Program-made: the position numbers and the translations under genes
Assembly: GCA_002398845.1 (NCBI GenBank)
Contig: DHBY01000055.1
Coordinates: 12,644 to 23,249 of the forward strand
DNA: 10,606 bases
Source of the DNA: Firmicutes bacterium UBA4916
GTDB taxonomy: Bacteria > Bacillota > Clostridia > Tissierellales > Tepidimicrobiaceae
Direction: 5' to 3'
Notes under the pieces: generated by a model
What the model saw: only the letters and a program-made list of their open reading frames with translations
Told to the model about the DNA's origin: nothing
Databases searched by the model: none
Shown here: piece after piece, positions 5,420 through 10,606 of the stretch
How positions within the stretch are numbered: the stretch's first letter is position 1
Layout: each line of letters starts with the position of its first letter

Positions 5420-6220
5420 AGCCAACATAGCTGTTGCTGCTTGTTGTAGTATATTTTGTTTTGTGAATTCCATCATTTCTTTTGCCATGTCTACGTCTCT
5501 GATTCTTGATTCTGCTGCTTGTAAGTTTTCAGCTGATGTATCTAGGTTCTTAATCGTATGTTCTAGACGGTTTTGCATAGCACCAAGTTTACTTCTTTCT
5601 GTTGATACTGTTTCTATAGCAGTATTTATCGTGTCAATTGCAGTATTAGCACCTGATCGTGAATCAACTTTAATTCCTGTTACAGATTCTCCAGAACCGC
5701 TGCCCACTTGTAATGTAGCAGCATCCATTGCCCCAATTTCTAGGCTTACATTTTGATCTTTATTGGCACCAATATGAAACTTTAGAGCACTATCCCCACT
5801 TAGATTACCATTCAACAATGTTTTTGTATTAAATTCTGTAGTATCTGCAATTCTAGTAATTTCCTTTGCAAGTTGGTCAACCTCTTTTTGTATAGCTGTT
5901 CTATCAGCATTAACGTTAGTATCATTAGCTGATTGTACTGCTAATTCTCTCATTCTTTGAAGGATTGCATGAGTTTCGTTTAATCCACCTTCAGCTGTTT
6001 GAATAAGCGAAATACCATCTTGAGCATTTCTTGATGCTTGATTAAGTCCTCTGATTTGACCTCTCATCTTTTCTGATATTGCTAGTCCTGCTGCATCATC
6101 TCCAGCTCTGTTGATTCTGAAACCTGATGATAGCTTTTCTAGTGATTTAGCTGTTGCTGTGTTGTTGATTCCTAATTGTCTATGAGTGTTCATAGCCATA
6201 AGGTTGTTGTTAATTCTCAT
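5375..6220 (-). CDS. Flagellin, unspliced reading frame with intron-encoded C-terminus
   Basis: A 281-residue flagellin, the main filament protein, exported by the flagellar type III apparatus. The N-terminal D0/D1 helices are clear (MRINNNLMAMNTHRQLG, then SLEKLSSGFRINRAGDDAAG and LRMRELAVQ-type residues RMRELAVQSAND at about 87-98), as is the C-terminal D1/D0 (LGAMQNRLEHTIKNLDTSAEN, continuing as LQAAESRIRDVDMAKEMMEF and ending VLQLLR). The central variable region is short, so there are no D2/D3 domains. ATG 6220 has AAGGAGG 8 bases upstream. Residues 268-281 and the TAG stop lie inside the group I intron (4996-5419); splicing at 5420/4995 replaces them with the tail at 4951-4995 and keeps the length at 281. 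A sigma-28 promoter lies about 110 bases upstream, and the leader carries possible CsrA sites. Commonly called fliC or hag. Confidence 0.95.
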   Translation of the reverse strand: MRINNNLMAMNTHRQLGINNTATAKSLEKLSSGFRINRAGDDAAGLAISEKMRGQIRGLNQASRNAQDGISLIQTAEGGLNETHAILQRMRELAVQSANDTNVNADRTAIQKEVDQLAKEITRIADTTEFNTKTLLNGNLSGDSALKFHIGANKDQNVSLEIGAMDAATLQVGSGSGESVTGIKVDSRSGANTAIDTINTAIETVSTERSKLGAMQNRLEHTIKNLDTSAENLQAAESRIRDVDMAKEMMEFTKQNILQQAATAMLAQANSLPQGVLQLLR

Positions 6221-6228
6221 TATAAATT

Positions 6229-6268
6229 CCTCCTTGATTTTTGTATTTGTGAGCTTCCTTTCTCACAA
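6229..6268 (-). promoter_or_regulatory. Candidate CsrA-binding leader elements of flagellin mRNA
   Basis: A perfect 7-bp hairpin TTGTGAG/CTCACAA (6268-6262 with 6253-6247) has the loop AAAGGAAG, presenting GGA. The Shine-Dalgarno AAGGAGG (6235-6229) provides a second GGA. CsrA binds GGA in hairpin loops, and in Bacillus subtilis it represses hag translation through two such leader sites, with FliW as antagonist. CsrA itself is not in this window, so the assignment is by analogy. Confidence 0.5.
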
Positions 6269-6280
6269 TTTATTTATAAC

Positions 6281-6294
6281 AAGCCTAGTGGCTT
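6281..6294 (-). other. Small hairpin in flagellin leader
   Basis: AAGCC and GGCTT pair over 5 bp with a 4-base loop (ACTA on the - strand), in the untranslated leader between the sigma-28 promoter and the GGA hairpin. It may stabilise the mRNA 5' region. Confidence 0.3.
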
Positions 6295-6332
6295 ATTACC
6301 ATGATTAGTTAATCAGTTTTGCCTTATGATAT

Positions 6333-6359
6333 ATATCGACAAAGATAAATAAAAGTTTA
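6333..6359 (-). promoter_or_regulatory. Sigma-28 (SigD) promoter of flagellin
   Basis: On the - strand TAAA (6359-6356), exactly 15 bases, then GTCGATAT (6340-6333). The sigma-28 consensus is TAAA-N15-GCCGATAT/A, so only one base of the -10 differs. It points at the flagellin start about 110 bases away, as expected for a late flagellar gene. Confidence 0.85.
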
Positions 6360-6405
6360 GGGTTTTTGAAAGTTTTATTTGAAATAGAAAGCCCTACCAT
6401 TCAAT

Positions 6406-6446
6406 TAACTTGCCTTTTTGGTGCCAGGCACCAAAAAGGCAAGTTA
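6406..6446. repeat. 41-bp perfect palindrome (REP-like, GGTGCCAGGCACC core)
   Basis: Two 20-base arms (6406-6425 and 6427-6446) are exact reverse complements around one central A, with the core GGTGCC-A-GGCACC. It lies between the receptor stop and the flagellin promoter. No T run follows on either strand, so it is not a standard terminator, though it may end or protect the receptor mRNA. Palindromes with a GTGCC/GGCAC core occur as dispersed intergenic repeats in some Firmicutes, which I recall but cannot check. Confidence 0.7.
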
Positions 6447-6466
6447 TATTGCTCAGATATAGCTTA

Positions 6467-8182
6467 TTAAATTTTAAACTTAGATACTTCTCCATTTAAT
6501 TGTTCTGCACTATCTTTGGATTTTCTTACTTCTTCGACAGCTTTATTGGACTCTTCTGTTATATCTACTATTTTTTGGGCAATACTTGTGGTTTCTTCTG
6601 CTCCTTCATTGGAAGCTATTGATACCTGTTCTATTGTCTTTATTACATCTTGAAGTGAAGATAAAAGTTCCTCAGAAGTTGAGCTGAATTCTAGAACCAC
6701 GTTGCTTACAGATTCTGCGTCTTTACTATATTCATCTGCCACATTTAGCATTTTATTATAATCATTATGTACATCTTCAGATACAAAATTCAATAATTCA
6801 TTGGAACTAGAGGATAAATCATTTACTGAATCAGTAACTTTTTCAGTCATAGTTTGTATTTCAGTCACCGTATTTTTAGATTCTTCTGCAAGTTTCCCTA
6901 TTTCATCTGCAACAACTGCAAAACCGTGTCCTGCTTCTCCAGCCCTTGCTGCTTCAATGGCTGCATTTAATGATAAAAGATGAGTTTGCGAAGATATCTA
7001 CATAATCGCCTCAGATAATACGTTAATTTGTTCCACTACTTTTGAATTTTCCATTGCAATTTGCAATTTGCCTTTAGTTCCTGATAATATTTCCATAGCT
7101 TTCTCTTGTGATTTTGTAACATTGTATTTAGTATCCATTGCTCTTTTATTTATTGCTTGAGCTTCTATTGCACCTTCTTGGGCTTTTTCTGCTATAGAGT
7201 TAACTGCTCTTTCTATCTCATCCGCAGTTGCATTCATTTCCTGTGCTGATGCTGCTGTTTCCTCCATTCCTGCTGATAACTCCTCTGTAGTTGAGGTGAC
7301 TTCTTCTATATTTCCGTTTAAATTATTCGTATAATCTGAAATAGTGATTAATACTGTTTTAATAGCACTAGATTCCTTTGCTACCTTGCCAATTAAAAGT
7401 TTTAATGAATTTTGCATTACTTCTATTGCATTTGCAATATCCCCTATTTCATCTTTTCTCTTTGTAAATACTCCTGAATCATTTTTTGTAAAATCACCAG
7501 TAGCCATAAGTTTTAAATCATTTACTATTGAAACTAATGGTCGAGTAATAGACTTTGAAATAATAAGGGCGACCAAATTACCAATAACTACGGACATTAA
7601 AAATATTGACCCGAACACCTTTTGTGAAGCATTAAACTCTCTATCATTTTGAGTATTTAAATCATCTGCTAATTTAGCATTATATACTGCGATTTCTTCT
7701 AAGCTCTTTTCAAATTGTTCTGTATTATTTTCAACAATTTCTAGTTCCTTCATAGCTTCTTTTTGTTTCCCTTCCATAGCCAGTTTTATAGCTTTATCTC
7801 TTCCTTTCATAACCTCTTCGAGATTGCTTTCAACAACAGCAATCCTATCTAATTCATATTTATCATTATCAATCTTCTTGTAATTTTCCCAGTTTGTTTC
7901 AAATACTTTTCCCCTAGTTTCTATATCATTTGCTTTTTCATTTTGTTTATTTTTATCTTCTGTATGTAAAAGTATGTAATGTAAATCTGCTTCTATAGCC
8001 TTAGCTTGGTTTTGGTTATCATTTAACCATTCAACACTCAATAAATTTTCTTTATACATTGTTGTCATGTCTTTATTTCCCTTTGAAATATAATAATATC
8101 CAGCCCCGCTGACTATACTAACAAGTATTAATCCTACAATCACTAAAGATATCAGCTTTGATTTTATCTTCAAATTGTTCAT
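6467..8182 (-). pseudogene. Methyl-accepting chemotaxis protein interrupted by an in-frame TAG
   Basis: From ATG 8182 (AGGAGG 7 bases upstream) the frame encodes a receptor of 571 codons including one internal TAG at codon 395 (7000-6998). It has TM1 at about 8-31, a four-helix-bundle-like extracellular sensor at 32-187, TM2 at about 189-211, a HAMP linker at 212-262, and the cytoplasmic coiled coil. The TAG falls just before the hairpin tip that contacts CheA and CheW: the next residues are ISSQTHLLSLNAAIEAARAG then EAGHGFAVVADEI. The frame continues unchanged for 176 more codons to TAA at 6467. Without read-through the product has no signalling tip and cannot signal. One base change from AAG, GAG or CAG would create the TAG, so the lesion looks recent. 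Suppression or recoding of TAG is possible but unsupported here. Confidence 0.85.
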
Positions 8183-8213
8183 ATTTGCTCCTCCTTCTTG
8201 TAATTTCGCCATA

Positions 8214-8242
8214 ATTATACATCTTCCCCCTAGTTTAGTCAA
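8214..8242 (-). promoter_or_regulatory. Sigma-A promoter of the chemotaxis receptor gene
   Basis: On the - strand TTGACT (8242-8237), 17 bases, TATAAT (8219-8214). This is near consensus and would start transcription about 25 bases before the ATG at 8182. It also rules out the longer reading frame that begins at the TTG of this -35 box. Confidence 0.8.
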
Positions 8243-8426
8243 TTCTCCTATTTGTTTTTATCACCTTCTAATATTATGATATTTCTAAACTGTTATCTCT
8301 TCTAAGTGAGTTTAATTACCGATTGATATTAGCCTATTTTTTTATTATCTTAACTCCCATGTGCATAATTTAGCATTAAGGTTTACAAATATAAAAAATT
8401 CATCTTAAATTTACCTTAAAAGAACA
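8243..8426. other. Intergenic stretch upstream of the receptor promoter
   Basis: AT-rich DNA between the receptor promoter and the end of the sigma/anti-sigma transcript. I see no long frame, RNA gene or clear repeat in it. Confidence 0.4.
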
Positions 8427-8567
8427 TTAAACCCCCTTGAAATCAAGGGGGTTACATTGCCAAAACCATAAATTCATTCTTGTTTGTTTTCCAAAGTACC
8501 CAACTTGTACATAGCTATCTTGGAAGTCTTCAAGAAAGAACACAATGATTGTTTTTATCTTTATCAT
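8427..8567 (-). CDS. Possible 46-residue ORF after the anti-sigma gene
   Basis: ATG at 8567 starts one base after the anti-sigma stop codon, with GGAG 7 bases upstream. The frame encodes MIKIKTIIVFFLEDFQDSYV and then 26 more residues, ending LDFKGV at a TAA beside the terminator stem. The tight spacing and ribosome site favour translation as a third operon member. It has a short hydrophobic start but no recognisable family, and it may be chance or the eroded end of a longer gene. Confidence 0.3.
   Translation of the reverse strand: MIKIKTIIVFFLEDFQDSYVQVGYFGKQTRMNLWFWQCNPLDFKGV
8430..8453 (-). terminator. Terminator hairpin of the sigma/anti-sigma operon
   Basis: A perfect 11-bp stem AACCCCCTTGA/TCAAGGGGGTT with a 2-base centre. 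On the - strand it is followed by TTAATGTTCTTTT, a modest U-rich tract. It lies about 116 bases after the anti-sigma stop and at the end of the small ORF. Confidence 0.6.
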
Positions 8568-8568
8568 C

Positions 8569-9228
8569 TTATTTCTCCCATATCAATACTGCATCCTCTA
8601 ATAAGGTGCTCCAATCATTTCCATTATCAAATATCTCTTTCGCATCAAATTCTACATAGTAGATTACGTCCACATTTTTCTTCTTGTCCAGTGTAAAAAT
8701 AAAATCACGTTCATCACGAGGTTTTTTATTGCCAATAAGTTTTTTAGAATGTGAATTAGCAATAGTTTCAGTGTAGTATAAAAAGATAACCTTTTTTTCT
8801 TTACCGTCTATTTTAAACGTTTGAGGATGAGTTGCTGATATAGAATAATAGTCCACTCCATAATAATGGGAAACAAGCATATCATCATCTTGAATTTCAA
8901 TTTTAATCAAAGCTTCTGCATAGGGTACAACCCTATCGTAATGGAAAACGAAAGAAAAAACTCCAAGCAGGATTAAACCTGTAAGTATAATAGACAATCC
9001 CGAAATAATTATTTTTTTATTTCGCCATTTCTTTTTGAAATCCTTAATAAATGAAGCTTCTTTTTCGGCTGGAATATTTAGCTCTTGTTTCATTAAGCCA
9101 ACTTCCTTTTTGCATTCCTCACAATTGGCCAAATGCTCTTCTACCATTTCCTTAGTATCATCACTTACAACACCATCAACATAAAGAGGTAAAATATCTT
9201 TAATGATATTGCAATTAATTTCTTTCAT
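8569..9228 (-). CDS. Membrane anti-sigma factor with zinc-finger (zf-HC2) domain
   Basis: A 219-residue protein that should hold the adjacent ECF sigma factor at the membrane until a signal arrives. The N-terminus has the zinc-binding anti-sigma motif HLANCEECKK, giving His32-x3-Cys36-x2-Cys39. One transmembrane helix follows at about residues 72-97 (IIISGLSIILTGLILLGVFS). The remaining 120 residues would be extracellular, and they match no sensor domain I can name. Start ATG 9228 has GGAGGGG 7 bases upstream and overlaps the sigma gene by 14 bases, so the two are cotranscribed and probably coupled, which keeps their amounts balanced. Release is likely through proteolysis as in other membrane anti-sigma factors, but the signal is unknown. 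Confidence 0.88.
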   Translation of the reverse strand: MKEINCNIIKDILPLYVDGVVSDDTKEMVEEHLANCEECKKEVGLMKQELNIPAEKEASFIKDFKKKWRNKKIIISGLSIILTGLILLGVFSFVFHYDRVVPYAEALIKIEIQDDDMLVSHYYGVDYYSISATHPQTFKIDGKEKKVIFLYYTETIANSHSKKLIGNKKPRDERDFIFTLDKKKNVDVIYYVEFDAKEIFDNGNDWSTLLEDAVLIWEK

Positions 9229-9712
9229 TATTCATCCCCTCCATATATTTAATAACTTTCATTCTTGCTCTATGATAAGTTACCCTTGCCCATCCAGAGC
9301 TCTTCCCAAAGATCTTCCCTATTTTTTCAAAGGGCAATTCGCCAAATACTCGAAGGGAAAATACCTCTTTATAGGGTTCTTCCATAGTGTGAAGAAACTG
9401 ATGGATTATAAAGGCATCTTCTTCATTGGAAATATGTTCTATTATGGTGACTCCCTTATCAGATATATCATCAAGTGAATCATAGCCAATATTCCCTTTA
9501 TTTTTTTTGTAATATGAGAAATAAGTGTTTTTTGCAATGGTAAATAGCCAAGCCCGAATGTCTTTAGAGCCATCGAAACTATTAATAGATTTCAATGCCT
9601 TAAAAAATGCTTCTTGTGCAACTTCCTCTGCTATATTCTCATCGCCAGATAAAGACCTAATATATAAAAACACCTCCCGAAAATATAAGTAATATATATC
9701 CTCGAAGTCCAT
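9215..9712 (-). CDS. ECF-type RNA polymerase sigma factor
   Basis: A 165-residue sigma-70 family protein of the extracytoplasmic function group. Region 2 spans about residues 6-70 and includes DENIAEEVAQEAFFKALKSI and the -10 recognition segment around IRAWLFTIAKNTYFSYYK. Region 4, the -35 helix-turn-helix, spans about 103-155 (PYKEVFSLRVFGELPFEKIG, then KIFGKSSGWARVTYHRAR). There is no region 1 or 3, and the length is normal for the group. Start ATG 9712 has an AGGGAG 10 bases upstream and GAGG closer in. The anti-sigma gene follows with a 14-base overlap. Such pairs often control their own operon and envelope-stress genes; a possible -35-like TGTAACG lies upstream but no matching -10 is clear. 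Confidence 0.92.
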   Translation of the reverse strand: MDFEDIYYLYFREVFLYIRSLSGDENIAEEVAQEAFFKALKSINSFDGSKDIRAWLFTIAKNTYFSYYKKNKGNIGYDSLDDISDKGVTIIEHISNEEDAFIIHQFLHTMEEPYKEVFSLRVFGELPFEKIGKIFGKSSGWARVTYHRARMKVIKYMEGMNNERN

Positions 9713-9838
9713 GCCTCTTTCACTCCCTTCACCTATATAACTCCCAAAACCTAAATTCGTTACAATATATTTAAAAATATTTTTGTTTCATTTAAATTTT
9801 TTTAATTTTAGCTCCATAAAATAGGAATCTGATTTAAT

Positions 9839-9867
9839 TTGACAAGTTATTATGTTCAAGTTATTAT
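9839..9867 (+). promoter_or_regulatory. Sigma-A promoter of adenine deaminase
   Basis: TTGACA (9839-9844), 17 bases, TATTAT (9862-9867). The -35 is consensus and the -10 differs at one base. A second possible -10, TATACT at 9875-9880 preceded by TGG, has no good -35. The leader to the ATG is about 58 bases and shows no purine riboswitch. Confidence 0.75.
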
Positions 9868-9870
9868 GTT
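9843..9870. repeat. Tandem 14-bp direct repeat inside the promoter
   Basis: CAAGTTATTATGTT occurs twice with no gap (9843-9856 and 9857-9870). The duplication begins in the -35 box and covers the spacer and -10, so it sets the 17-base spacing. It may be a slippage duplication or a paired regulator site. Confidence 0.8.
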
Positions 9871-9931
9871 ATGGTATACTTTTAGCTGGTAGAATATAAC
9901 CTTAGAATATCATTTATAAGAGGAGGTTGGA

Positions 9932-10606
9932 ATGGTAGAAAAAATTGATTTAATTATAGAAAATGGTTTAGTATTTAATTCCTATTTTAAGGAATTTAGA
10001 GAACAAAATATCTATATAAAAAATGGAAAGATATATTATATAGGTAAGGATGAAGAGGAAAAGCTAGTATCTGATAAAGTTGTAGATGCTAAAGGTAAAT
10101 ATATTGTACCTGGTCTTGTAGACATACACATGCATATAGAAAGTTCTATGGTTAGCCCAAAAGCATTTGGTGAATTTTTGGCATCCTGTGGAGTCACGAC
10201 CATTGTGTCAGAACCACATGAAATGGCCAATGTAGATGGGTATAATGGAGTTATATCAATGATTGAAGCGGGCAAAGATAGTCCTATAGACATTTTTTAT
10301 GGTATACCGAGTTGTGTGCCCGCATCTAGGGAAGAACTTGAAACAACCGGGGGAATAATTGATGCCCTTGATATGGCAAAACTTAAAGAAAATCCAAAGG
10401 TAGTTTGTGTTGGAGAAGTGATGAATTATCGAGAGATAATTAGACCTAATAATTTAGAGATTTCAAAGTTTATTGAGGATTTAAGAAAAGTTGATAAAAG
10501 TTTCCCAATAGAAGGACATTGTCCTAATTTAGTAGGATTAGATTTAGCAAAGTTTTTATATTTAGGCATTGATTCAGATCACACGGAACATACAATAGAA
10601 GAACTA
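9932..10606 (+). CDS. ade: Adenine deaminase, N-terminal 225 residues (partial at window edge)
   Basis: Adenine deaminase converts adenine to hypoxanthine and ammonia in purine salvage, in the cytoplasm. The visible part covers the start of the amidohydrolase barrel. It shows the metal-binding pair in GLVDIHMHIESSMVSP (His66 and His68), then SEPHEMANV at about 93-101, the family signature usually written DPHEIANV and here with Glu for Asp, PSCVPAS at about residues 126-132, and a later EGHCPN segment. ATG 9932 has AGGAGG 5 bases upstream, and a near-consensus sigma-A promoter lies at 9839-9867. The gene runs off the right edge with no stop; the family is usually about 550-600 residues, so well under half is present. 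It is divergent from the sigma factor operon and unrelated to the motility genes. Confidence 0.92.
   Translation, partial: MVEKIDLIIENGLVFNSYFKEFREQNIYIKNGKIYYIGKDEEEKLVSDKVVDAKGKYIVPGLVDIHMHIESSMVSPKAFGEFLASCGVTTIVSEPHEMANVDGYNGVISMIEAGKDSPIDIFYGIPSCVPASREELETTGGIIDALDMAKLKENPKVVCVGEVMNYREIIRPNNLEISKFIEDLRKVDKSFPIEGHCPNLVGLDLAKFLYLGIDSDHTEHTIEEL

Noticed and set aside
5463..5756. 97-residue frame antisense to flagellin
   Set aside because: It is a shadow of the well-conserved flagellin frame, with no ribosome site.
6998..8242. Receptor start at 8242 (TTG), giving 20 extra N-terminal residues
   Set aside because: That TTG is the -35 box of a near-consensus sigma-A promoter, and the ATG at 8182 has AGGAGG 7 bases upstream.
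9735..9765. ECF-type autoregulated promoter before the sigma factor (TGTAACG at 9764-9758)
   Set aside because: The -35-like motif is present but no ECF -10 (CGT-like) or sigma-A -10 occurs at the right distance.
9871..9931. Purine riboswitch before adenine deaminase
   Set aside because: The leader is only about 58 bases and lacks the conserved purine aptamer helices and joining sequences.
10036..10293. - strand 85-residue frame
   Set aside because: It is a shadow of the adenine deaminase frame on the + strand.

Overview
The window is AT-rich, with strong AGGAGG-type ribosome binding sites, a sigma-28 type flagellin promoter and clostridial-looking proteins. It most likely comes from an anaerobic low-GC Firmicute (class Clostridia), inside or beside a motility locus. 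The species cannot be named from the sequence.

Layout. 1-302 (-): start of an unrecognised small protein, cut by the window edge. 303-620: a possible micro-ORF, a strong terminator and a frameshifted relic of a type I DNA methyltransferase (HsdM). 620-2112 (-): a two-gene AbiEi/AbiEii (type IV toxin-antitoxin, abortive infection) operon with a palindromic promoter region. 2476-3435 (-): an FRG-domain protein with a TTG start behind a short overlapping leader ORF. 3785-4834 (+): a two-motif LAGLIDADG endonuclease with a helix-turn-helix at each end. 4951-6220 (-): a flagellin gene with a group I intron near its 3' end. 6467-8182 (-): a methyl-accepting chemotaxis receptor broken by one in-frame TAG. 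8427-9712 (-): an ECF sigma factor and its zinc-finger anti-sigma factor, perhaps with a third small ORF. 9932-10606 (+): the first 225 codons of an adenine deaminase.

The main finding is the flagellin. The visible reading frame is complete and ends in the normal flagellin C-terminus (QANSLPQGVLQLLR, stop TAG at 5375-5377). About 380 bases further on lies a second, orphan copy of the same tail (QANQAPQTVLQLLR, stop TAA at 4951-4953). The DNA between them folds as a group I intron: P2 with a GCAA loop, P3, the GACTA/TAGTC P7 pair, P9 and P9.0. A P1 with the required U-G pair puts the 5' splice site exactly after GCT at 5420, and the terminal G falls at 4996. Splicing there joins codon GCT to CAA in frame and gives another complete 281-residue flagellin. 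The first 45 bases of the intron therefore appear to encode a stand-in C-terminus, so both spliced and unspliced mRNA would give a full-length flagellin differing at three residues. The homing-type endonuclease lies just outside the intron, on the opposite strand.

The flagellin leader has a sigma-28 promoter, a hairpin with GGA in its loop and a GGA-containing Shine-Dalgarno, the layout known for CsrA/FliW control of flagellin translation. The AbiE, FRG, HsdM-relic and endonuclease block looks like accessory DNA placed between flagellin and the gene at 1-302.
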